NCBI RefSeq assembly: GCF_023913775.1
Contig: NZ_JAMXAX010000010.1
Coordinates: forward strand, 16,932-80,931
Direction of reading: 5' to 3'
Source of the DNA: Acidovorax facilis
Lineage (GTDB): Bacteria > Pseudomonadota > Gammaproteobacteria > Burkholderiales > Burkholderiaceae_C
DNA: 64,000 nucleotides
Of the stretch, positions 30,289-37,770 are shown piece by piece. The first letter of the stretch is position 1; each line of letters opens with the position of its first letter. A model generated the notes under the pieces. That model saw nothing but the letters and a program-made list of their open reading frames with translations, searched no databases and had not been told where the DNA came from. A program made the position numbers and the translations under genes.

Positions 30289-31563
30289 ATGTTTCCATCT
30301 CCTCAAATTCGAGTCCCGGCCACCTACCTGCGTGGCGGCACCAGCAAAGGCGTGTTCTTCCGACTGCAGGACTTGCCCGCCGCCGCCCAACAACCCGGCC
30401 CAGCCCGCGACGCCCTGCTGCTGCGCGTGCTGGGCAGCCCCGACCCGTATGGCAAGCAGATCGACGGCATGGGCAATGCCTCGTCCAGCACCAGCAAGGC
30501 GGTGATCCTCTCCCGCAGCACGAGGGCAGGGCATGACGTGGACTACCTGTTCGGCCAGGTGTCCATCGACCAGCCGTTCGTGGACTGGAGCGGCAACTGC
30601 GGCAACCTGTCGGCCGCTGTGGGGCCGTGCGCCATCCACATGGGGCTGATCGATGCGGCGCGTATTCCGCAGGACGGCACCATCCCCATCCGCATCTGGC
30701 AGGCCAACATCGGCAAAACCATCGTGGCGCATGTGCCCATCAGCAACGGTCAGGTGCAGGAGACGGGCGACTTCGAGCTGGACGGCGTGACCTTTGCAGC
30801 CGCCGAGGTGGCGCTGGAGTTCATGGACCCGGCGGAGGATGGCGATGACGGGGGAGTCATCTCGACAGCGCCGGGCCGCCCCAAGCTGGCGAGGGCCCCC
30901 TCGCGGGGCAGCGAACCACACGCAGTGGGGAGCGTGGGGGCGTTATTCCCGACGGGCAACGTGGTGGACACCTTGGAGGTGCCCGGGGTCGGCAGCTTCG
31001 CCGCCACGCTGATCAACGCGGGCATCCCCACCATCTTTCTCAATGCGCAAGAGCTGGGTTACACCGGCACCGAGCTGCAGCGGGCTATCAACGGCGATGC
31101 AGCGGCACTGGCGCGCTTCGAGACGATCCGTGCATACGGCGCCCTGCGCATGGGCCTGATCCAGCACGTGAGCGAGGCCGCCACGCGCCAGCACACGCCC
31201 AAGATCGCGTTTGTCGCGCCGCCTGCGAGCTACACCGCATCCAGCGGCAAAGCCATTGACGCCAAAGACATCGACCTGCTGGTGCGCGCTCTCTCCATGG
31301 GCCAGCTGCACCACGCCATGATGGGCACGGCAGCGGTGGCCATTGGCACGGCGGCAGCCATCCCCGGCACGCTGGTCAACCTGGCAGCGGGTGGTGGTGT
31401 GCGCAGCAGCGTGCGGTTTGGCCACCCCTCGGGCACCTTGCGCGTGGGGGCCGAGGCCCGGCAGAACGACGCCGGCGATTGGCAAGTCACCAAAGCTCTC
31501 ATGAGCCGCAGCGCCCGCATCCTCATGGAAGGCTGGGTGCGGGTTCCCATCAGCAGTTTTTAA
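30289..31563 (+). CDS. prpF: 2-methylaconitate isomerase PrpF
   Basis: Isomerises the 2-methylaconitate produced by AcnD so aconitase can rehydrate it. 424 residues of a diaminopimelate-epimerase-like fold; NCGNLSAAVG, SMGQLHHAMMGTAAVAIG and RSARILMEGWVRVP are family hallmarks. Between EFMDPAEDGDDGG and LFPTGNVVD there are about 29 residues (roughly 191-219) not present in PrpF sequences I recall. They are encoded by a GC-rich palindromic block (see 30859-30943). Confidence 0.94.
   Translation: MFPSPQIRVPATYLRGGTSKGVFFRLQDLPAAAQQPGPARDALLLRVLGSPDPYGKQIDGMGNASSSTSKAVILSRSTRAGHDVDYLFGQVSIDQPFVDWSGNCGNLSAAVGPCAIHMGLIDAARIPQDGTIPIRIWQANIGKTIVAHVPISNGQVQETGDFELDGVTFAAAEVALEFMDPAEDGDDGGVISTAPGRPKLARAPSRGSEPHAVGSVGALFPTGNVVDTLEVPGVGSFAATLINAGIPTIFLNAQELGYTGTELQRAINGDAAALARFETIRAYGALRMGLIQHVSEAATRQHTPKIAFVAPPASYTASSGKAIDAKDIDLLVRALSMGQLHHAMMGTAAVAIGTAAAIPGTLVNLAAGGGVRSSVRFGHPSGTLRVGAEARQNDAGDWQVTKALMSRSARILMEGWVRVPISSF
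30859..30943. repeat. GC-rich palindromic block inserted in prpF
   Basis: Contains GGGCCGCCCCAAGC, GAGGGCCCCCTC and GGGGCAGCGAACCACACGC, ending AGCGTGGGGGC. It resembles GC-rich intergenic repeats I recall from Comamonadaceae genomes, but only this copy is in the window. The reading frame stays open across it and encodes a basic, Pro/Gly/Ser-rich loop. Confidence 0.55.
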
Positions 31564-31565
31564 GC

Positions 31566-31626
31566 CATTTTTGCCTCTATCGCTTACCCATAAAGCGCAA
31601 GAAGCTACTAAAAATATAGCGTTTTA
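31566..31626. repeat. R1-family repeat between prpF and lyase-family gene
   Basis: CTCTATCGCTTACCCATAAAGCGC then AAGCTACTAAAAATATAGCG. It starts just after the prpF stop and ends shortly before the next ATG. Confidence 0.75.
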
Positions 31627-31636
31627 TCCAATATCC

Positions 31637-32500
31637 ATGAACACCAAACAACAACTCAAAGCCCTGGCCCACGCCCGCCGTGGCGTCATCGTGCCTGGCG
31701 CCTTCAACGCCCTCTCCGCCCGCGTGGTGGCCGACCTGGGGTTTGAAGCCATTTACATCACCGGCGCAGGCGTCACCAACATGTGGTTCGGTTTGCCCGA
31801 CCAGGCCTTCATGGGGCTGACCGACATTGCCGACCACACGGCCCGCATCCGCGACGCGGTGGAGCACCTGCCGCTCATCGTCGATGCCGACACCGGTTTT
31901 GGCAACGCCCTCAACACCTACCATGCGGTGCGAACACTGGAGCGCGCAGGCGCCGACTGCATCCAGCTCGAAGACCAGGTCAGCCCCAAACGCTGCGGGC
32001 ATTTCAGCGGCAAGGAGGTGATCAGCACCGACGAGATGCTGGGCAAGATCAAGGCCGCCGTGGACGCGCGTCGCGACGCAAACACCCTCATCCTGGCACG
32101 CACGGATGCCTGCGCCACCCAGGGCTTTGAAGCGGCAGTGGAGCGCGCCCAGCGTTTTCAGGAGGCGGGGGCCGACATCCTGTTTGTGGAGGCCGTCACC
32201 TCGCTGGACGAGATCCGCGCCCTGCCCCAGCGGCTGGCCGCGCCCCAACTGATGAACATGGTGATCGGCGGCAAGACGCCCATCACCAACGCTGAAGAAC
32301 TGGCCGCCCTGGGCTACGGCCTGGTGCTGTACGCCAACGCCGCGCTGCAGGGCGCGGTGGCGGGCATGCAGAAGGCGCTGACCGTGCTGCGCGACACCCA
32401 ACGCATTGATGAAGACCCCGCTCTGGTGGCGCCGTTTGCCGAGCGCCAGCGGCTGGTGCAAAAAATGGCCTGGGATGCGCTGGAAGAAAAGTACACATAA
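31637..32500 (+). CDS. isocitrate lyase/PEP mutase superfamily protein, possible methylisocitrate lyase
   Basis: 287-residue TIM-barrel lyase. It has the metal-site DADTGFG, EDQ and the catalytic PKRCGHF loop with its cysteine, as in C-C lyases of this family. It is less like canonical PrpB than like oxaloacetate- or dimethylmalate-type members (for instance GKTPITNAEELAALGYGLVLYANAAL). In this operon it is the only candidate for the final cleavage of 2-methylisocitrate to pyruvate and succinate, since no other prpB is visible. Start MNTKQQLKALAHARRG. Confidence 0.82.
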   Translation: MNTKQQLKALAHARRGVIVPGAFNALSARVVADLGFEAIYITGAGVTNMWFGLPDQAFMGLTDIADHTARIRDAVEHLPLIVDADTGFGNALNTYHAVRTLERAGADCIQLEDQVSPKRCGHFSGKEVISTDEMLGKIKAAVDARRDANTLILARTDACATQGFEAAVERAQRFQEAGADILFVEAVTSLDEIRALPQRLAAPQLMNMVIGGKTPITNAEELAALGYGLVLYANAALQGAVAGMQKALTVLRDTQRIDEDPALVAPFAERQRLVQKMAWDALEEKYT

Positions 32501-32505
32501 AAAGT

Positions 32506-32558
32506 GCATCCAGCGCTTTAACCACAAGCGCTAACAGCTATTAATTGGATAGCATTCA
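32506..32558. repeat. R1-family repeat
   Basis: Both hairpins are visible: CAGCGCTTTAACCACAAGCGCT and CAGCTATTAATTGGATAGCA. Located a few bases after the lyase-family stop codon. Confidence 0.85.
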
Positions 32559-32666
32559 GCAACCGCCTAATGGATATCCCTTGGGTTGCGGGCTGCATCC
32601 ATGCCGCACAACAAGGGGGCGCACGGCACAATGGGTCTTCTTGGCACCTTGTGCGCGCTTCCCTTC

Positions 32667-34049
32667 ATGCAAAGCATCCCTTCTGAGAACGTGGTGGACC
32701 TGCTGCTCGACGCGGTCTGCGTCGTCCATGTGGACAGCACCATTGAGTTTGTAAGCCCGGCGTTCGAGCGCATCTTTGGCTACGCCCCCGAGGAAGTCAT
32801 TGGCAAGCGCATGTTCGACCTGGTGCACCCCGAAGACCTGGCCGTCACCCAAAGCCAGGCGCAGCGTGTGATGGATGGCCATCTGCAGTTGCAGTTTGAA
32901 AACCGCTATGTGCGCAAGGATGGCTCCATCGCGCACGTCCGCTGGACTGCGCGCTGGTTGCCTGACAAGCAGCGGCGGCTGGCGGTGGCGCACGACATCA
33001 CCGAGCGCAAGTTCACCGAGTCCATGCAGGCGGTGATCTATGCCATCTCCGAAGCCGCTCACACCACACACAACCTGCAGGCGCTGTTCCAGCACATTCA
33101 CCAGATCATCGGGCGCCTGCTGCCTGCCACCAACTTCGCGGTCGCGCTCTACGACGCCTGCAGTGATTCATTGAGTTTTCCGTACCACGTCAACGAACCG
33201 GGCGCCGCCCCCACGCCCCCGGCGCCAGTGCAGGATGCGCTGTGTGCCGAGGTGATCCACAGCGGCAGCACCCTTCTGTTGACGCCCGATACCCCCGACA
33301 ACGCCGACCCCCGCGCCGCGCAACTGCGTCGGCAGCTACCCCAGGAACACGCACCGCTCTACTGGCTGGGCGTGCCGCTACAAACCCAGAAAGGCGCCAT
33401 CGGTGCGCTGGTGCTGCAAAGCACCACCGAGCAGGCCCGCTACACCGAAAAAGACAAGGAGCTGCTGCAGTTTGTCTCCACCCAGGTCGCAGCCGCCATC
33501 GAGCGCAAGCAGATGCACGAACGCCTGGAGCACATGGCGCAGTACGACCAGCTCACGCACCTGCCCAACCGCCAGCTGTTTCTGGACCGACTCAAGACCG
33601 CACTGGCCCGCGCGCGGCGCGACCAAAGCCTGCTGTCGCTGCTGTTCCTCGACCTGGACGACTTCAAGCAGGTCAACGACAGCCTGGGCCATGCCATGGG
33701 CGACCTGCTGCTGCAGCGGGTGGCCCAGCGGCTGCTGGAGTGCGTGCGCGGCTCGGACACCGTCGCGCGCCTGGGCGGCGACGAATTTGTGGTGCTGCTC
33801 GAAGGCGGCCATGCCCGCGAACACGCCGCCGCAGCGGCCGACAAGATCTTGGCAGCCTTCGGCCAGCCATTTGACCTGGAAGGTATCCGCCTGAGCATCC
33901 AGCCGAGCATCGGCGTGGCCATCTACCCCGAGCATGGGGGCGAAGAACACCGGTTGCTGGGCCATGCCGACGAGGCGATGTACCTGTCCAAGAAAAGCGG
34001 CGGCAACCAGGTGCGGGTGGCTTCACCCCGGGATGGGCTGGTGCCTTGA
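32667..34049 (+). CDS. PAS-GAF-GGDEF diguanylate cyclase
   Basis: 460 residues, soluble. PAS (about 5-120, with HPEDLAVT), GAF (about 130-300) and GGDEF (370-374 in RLGGDEF). An RxxD inhibitory site (RGSD) sits five residues before the motif, so product inhibition is expected. It probably makes cyclic di-GMP in response to a ligand in the PAS/GAF part. The start is uncertain: ATGs at 32601 and 32631 would add up to 22 residues; the one used begins just before the PAS helix (MQSIPSENVVDLLLDAV). Confidence 0.88.
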   Translation: MQSIPSENVVDLLLDAVCVVHVDSTIEFVSPAFERIFGYAPEEVIGKRMFDLVHPEDLAVTQSQAQRVMDGHLQLQFENRYVRKDGSIAHVRWTARWLPDKQRRLAVAHDITERKFTESMQAVIYAISEAAHTTHNLQALFQHIHQIIGRLLPATNFAVALYDACSDSLSFPYHVNEPGAAPTPPAPVQDALCAEVIHSGSTLLLTPDTPDNADPRAAQLRRQLPQEHAPLYWLGVPLQTQKGAIGALVLQSTTEQARYTEKDKELLQFVSTQVAAAIERKQMHERLEHMAQYDQLTHLPNRQLFLDRLKTALARARRDQSLLSLLFLDLDDFKQVNDSLGHAMGDLLLQRVAQRLLECVRGSDTVARLGGDEFVVLLEGGHAREHAAAAADKILAAFGQPFDLEGIRLSIQPSIGVAIYPEHGGEEHRLLGHADEAMYLSKKSGGNQVRVASPRDGLVP

Positions 34050-34143
34050 CGCTGATTGCCGCACCGCCAGCCTGCTGAGCAGACCCGCCGCGCCCTCTCT
34101 CTTTTACTCCCACCCAAACCCTTTATTCCAAACGTTCCACGCC

Positions 34144-34611
34144 ATGCTCTACAACGCGCTCCAGCTCGCCCATGTCCTGTCCATCATCGTGTGGATCGGT
34201 GGCATGGTGTTTGCCCATTTCTTTTTGCGCCCCGCAGCGCAGTCGCTGGAGCCCCCGCAGCGCGTGCGGCTCATGCACGATGTGCTGCAGCGCTTTTTCG
34301 CCGCCGTGGGAGTGGCCGTGCTGGTGGTGCTGGGCAGCGGGCTGTGGATGATCGGCCGCGTGGCCAAACAAACGGTGCAGGCCGGGGGCAGCTTTGCCAT
34401 GCCACTGGACTGGACCATCATGGCCACGCTGGGCCTGGCGATGATGGTCATCTTCGGGCACATCCGGTTTGCGCTGTTCCGACGCCTGCAGCGGGCGGTG
34501 GCTGCATCGGACTGGCCCGCCGGCGGCAAGGCCCTGGGCAGCATCCGCAGCTGGGTGGGCGTGAATCTGGCCCTGGGCGTGGTGATCGTGGTGGTCACGC
34601 TGCTCGTCTAA
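34144..34611 (+). CDS. CopD-family integral membrane protein
   Basis: 155 residues with four hydrophobic segments (about 5-28, 50-72, 90-107 and 133-154). LAHVLSIIVWIGGMVFAHFFLRP at the N-terminus, with its histidine and WxGG, is typical of the small CopD-like family. Role not established; a copper link is a family name only. It stands alone, with a gene of unknown function downstream. Confidence 0.75.
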   Translation: MLYNALQLAHVLSIIVWIGGMVFAHFFLRPAAQSLEPPQRVRLMHDVLQRFFAAVGVAVLVVLGSGLWMIGRVAKQTVQAGGSFAMPLDWTIMATLGLAMMVIFGHIRFALFRRLQRAVAASDWPAGGKALGSIRSWVGVNLALGVVIVVVTLLV

Positions 34612-34669
34612 CGGTGGGCGCCCGCAAGCGACCTGTTGGCCACCACACGCCCTGCGCTGTACCCCATTG

Positions 34670-35347
34670 ATGAAACGCATTGCCTGGATCTCTTGTGCGG
34701 CCCTGGCCGTGTGCCTGCTCACCGCAGGCGCGGCCAGCTGGTGGGCGCAGCACCGCGTTGACAGTGCCCTGGCACAGACGGCACAACTGCAGCGCCAAGT
34801 GACCGAACTCAACAATGCGCTGCTGGGCTATACCCGCTACACCAGCTACCTCACCGCAGGCAAGCAGACGCTGGCCGAGCAGATGAAGCTGCTCGCCGCC
34901 ACCGTGGTCCGCGAAGAAGGAGCCACGCAGATCATCGAAAAATCGGTGCTGGGCATCGCATCCACCGGGGTAGTGGCCATCACCTACACCGCCGAATACG
35001 CCTTCGGCTTTGACCTGCGCCCCGAAAGCTACGAGCTGCACGCCACCAACGGCGGCATCGAGGTGCACATCCACCGCCCCGCGCTGGTGGCCGCACCAGC
35101 CGTTACCAACCTGAAGCACCGCATCCTCTCGGGCGGGCTGCTGACCGACAACAAAGGCGCTGTCATCAAGCTGAGCCAGGAGGCCGCCAAACGCGCTCGC
35201 CAGCAGGGCGAGGCCATGGCGTCCGATCCGGCCGTGCTGGCGCTGTGCGAAAAAAGCCTGACCGAGTTTCTGTACGGCTTTCTGACCAAACAGCCCGGCG
35301 TGAAGCAGGTGCCGCGCATCCGCGTGGTCTACAAACCGTCGGCGTAA
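34670..35347 (+). CDS. DUF4230-like protein with N-terminal signal anchor
   Basis: 225 residues. Hydrophobic N-terminus (about 5-25, ISCAALAVCLLTAGAASWWA), then a Gln/Leu-rich helix, a beta-rich region with VVAITYTAEYAFGFDL, and a C-terminal helix. The pattern fits DUF4230, though the match is from memory. Exported and membrane-anchored; function unknown. ATG at 34670. Confidence 0.6.
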   Translation: MKRIAWISCAALAVCLLTAGAASWWAQHRVDSALAQTAQLQRQVTELNNALLGYTRYTSYLTAGKQTLAEQMKLLAATVVREEGATQIIEKSVLGIASTGVVAITYTAEYAFGFDLRPESYELHATNGGIEVHIHRPALVAAPAVTNLKHRILSGGLLTDNKGAVIKLSQEAAKRARQQGEAMASDPAVLALCEKSLTEFLYGFLTKQPGVKQVPRIRVVYKPSA

Positions 35348-35469
35348 GGGCCTGCTCCTACCCCAATTCCCCACCCGTGGTGCTGACCCTCATGGTCCTG
35401 AGTGCATTGCGGCCGTGCGCCACAGAGCGGTACCACCGCACGTACCATGGTGGACAAGGAGTTCTGACT

Positions 35470-37314
35470 TTGTTCCGTTTTTTCGAAAGCCGCCTTCCCC
35501 CTTATCCCCCCGCCGAACCTCACCTGCCCCCCAAAGACTTCATGGCCTTTGTGTGGGATGGCACCCGTGGCCTGCGTGGCTATGTAGCAGCCATGGCAGG
35601 CCTGTCTGCGGCCATCGCCATCTATGAAGCGCTGCTGTTTGCGGTGCTCGGCCATGTGGTGGACTGGATCTCCAGCACAGCCCCAGGTGCGCTGTGGGCC
35701 GAGCGCAAAGGAGAGTTGATTGGCATCACCGCCCTGCTCCTGGCCTCGGTGCTGCTGGTGGCCGTGCAGACCAGCATCAAGCACCAAGTGCTGGCCATCA
35801 ACTTCCCACTGCGCTTGCGCTGGAACTTTCACCGCCTGATGCTGGGCCAGAGCATGGCGTTCTACGCGGACGAGTTTGCGGGCCGCATCACCACCAAGAT
35901 CATGCAGACGGCCCTTGCCGTGCGCGACATGATCTTCACGACCACCGACGTGGTGATCGGCATGGGCATCTACCTTGTCACCATCCTCGTGTTGCTGGCC
36001 GGGTTTGACGCACGGCTGCTGGCGCCTTTTGCCGCTTGGATGGTGGCCTATGGCCTGGCCTGCTGGTACTTTGTGCCGCGCCTGGGCAAGGTGGGCAAGG
36101 CGCAGGCCGATGCGCGCTCGGTAATGACCGGGCGCATCACCGACGCGTACACCAACATCGCCACCGTCAAGCTGTTCTCGCACACGCGGCGCGAGTCTGA
36201 ATTTGCGCGTGCCGCCATGGACGCGTTCAAGCTCACGGGCTATGCCCAGATGCGCCTGGTGAGCCGGTTCGAGATCGTGAACCACATCCTGGTGGTGGCC
36301 ATGATCCTCAGCGCCTGCGGCACCGCACTGTGGCTGTGGTCGGCGGGCGAAGTCGGTGCCGGTGCCGTGGCCGCCGTCACCGCCATGACCCTGCGCGTGT
36401 CCGGCCACGCCCACTGGGTGATGTGGGAGATGACCACCCTGTTCGAGAGCGTGGGCACCATCCAGGATGGCATCAATACGCTGACCAAACCCCGCACCGT
36501 GGTGGACGCGCCCGACGCTAAACCACTCGTTGTGACGCAGGGCGAAGTGCATTTTGAGGACATGACCTTTGCCTACGGCAGCGGCCCCGGGGCCCGCCCG
36601 GTCATCGACCGGCTCAACCTGACCATCCGCCCCGGCGAGAAAATCGGCCTGATTGGCCGCTCGGGCGCGGGCAAGTCCACGCTGGTCAACCTGCTGCTGC
36701 GCTTTCATGACGTGCAGTCGGGCCGCATCCTGATCGACGGGCAGGACATCGCCCATGTCACGCAGGACAGCCTGCGCCGCAACATCGGCATGGTCACGCA
36801 AGACACCTCGCTGCTGCACCGCTCCATGCGCGACAACATCCTGTATGGCCGCCCCGACGCCAGCGAGGCCGACCTGCACCAGGCGGCCGAGCGCGCCGAG
36901 GCGGCGGATTTCATCGCCACGCTCACCGACCTGCAGGGCCGCACCGGCTACGAGGCACATGTGGGCGAGCGCGGCGTCAAACTCTCGGGCGGCCAGCGCC
37001 AGCGCGTGGCCATTGCACGCGTGATGCTCAAGGACGCGCCCATCCTGCTGCTGGACGAAGCCACCAGCGCGCTCGACTCCGAGGTCGAAGCCGCCATTCA
37101 GCAAAGCCTGGACGGGCTGATGCAAGGCAAGACTGTGATCGCCATTGCCCACCGCCTGTCCACCATTGCCGCCATGGACCGCCTCATCGTGATGGACGCA
37201 GGCCGCATCGTCGAAGAAGGCACCCACGCCCAGCTGCTGGGCCAGGGCGGCGTGTACGCCCGGCTGTGGGGGCACCAGAGCGGCGGGTTCCTGGGCGAAT
37301 CGGAAGAAGACTGA
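35470..37314 (+). CDS. ABC exporter, fused permease-ATPase
   Basis: 614 residues: a six-helix transmembrane domain (about 30-330) then a nucleotide-binding domain with Walker A GRSGAGKST (396-404), signature SGGQR (506-510), Walker B D529/E530 and the H-loop in AIAHRLST. A half-transporter of the multidrug/lipid exporter type. The start is TTG at 35470, placed 8 bases after AAGGAG; no ATG with a ribosome binding site precedes the conserved region. Substrate unknown. Confidence 0.9.
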   Translation: MFRFFESRLPPYPPAEPHLPPKDFMAFVWDGTRGLRGYVAAMAGLSAAIAIYEALLFAVLGHVVDWISSTAPGALWAERKGELIGITALLLASVLLVAVQTSIKHQVLAINFPLRLRWNFHRLMLGQSMAFYADEFAGRITTKIMQTALAVRDMIFTTTDVVIGMGIYLVTILVLLAGFDARLLAPFAAWMVAYGLACWYFVPRLGKVGKAQADARSVMTGRITDAYTNIATVKLFSHTRRESEFARAAMDAFKLTGYAQMRLVSRFEIVNHILVVAMILSACGTALWLWSAGEVGAGAVAAVTAMTLRVSGHAHWVMWEMTTLFESVGTIQDGINTLTKPRTVVDAPDAKPLVVTQGEVHFEDMTFAYGSGPGARPVIDRLNLTIRPGEKIGLIGRSGAGKSTLVNLLLRFHDVQSGRILIDGQDIAHVTQDSLRRNIGMVTQDTSLLHRSMRDNILYGRPDASEADLHQAAERAEAADFIATLTDLQGRTGYEAHVGERGVKLSGGQRQRVAIARVMLKDAPILLLDEATSALDSEVEAAIQQSLDGLMQGKTVIAIAHRLSTIAAMDRLIVMDAGRIVEEGTHAQLLGQGGVYARLWGHQSGGFLGESEED

Positions 37315-37428
37315 GTCGGCGAGGACGGATACGAGCCACATGGGCGACACGCTGTCGCGCACGCGGCTGTGCGGCGGGTGTGTTGTCCCTACGGTGGCGG
37401 GTTTCAACCACCGGATGGAATCGCACCA

Positions 37429-37770
37429 ATGATCAAAGTCACCGCCGTTTACCGCTGGCGTGAAGGCGCCACCTTCAACCACGACTACTACCACTCCGAG
37501 CACATGCGCATCGCCCGCGCAGCATTGCAGCCGCTGGGCCTGGTGCGGCTGGAGAGCGACCGTGTTCTCTACCCTGGCGAGCCGCGCCCGGGACAGGTGG
37601 TGGCGCTCACCAACGCATTCTTCAGCGACCTGAAGCAGGCCCAAACGGCCGCCAAGGCGACGATGGCCGAGCTGTCGGCAGACATTCCTAACTACACCAA
37701 CATCCAGCCCGAGTCGTACTTTGCGCAGATGCTGGCGCACGAGGTAACGACCGGTCAAGAACGCGCTTAG
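37429..37770 (+). CDS. EthD domain protein
   Basis: 113 residues of dimeric alpha/beta-barrel type: VTAVYRWREGATFNHDYYHSEHMRIA is the EthD-type opening. Members are linked to oxidative degradation but with little biochemical proof. Its stop codon overlaps the end of the Sel1 gene on the opposite strand by four bases. Confidence 0.78.
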   Translation: MIKVTAVYRWREGATFNHDYYHSEHMRIARAALQPLGLVRLESDRVLYPGEPRPGQVVALTNAFFSDLKQAQTAAKATMAELSADIPNYTNIQPESYFAQMLAHEVTTGQERA

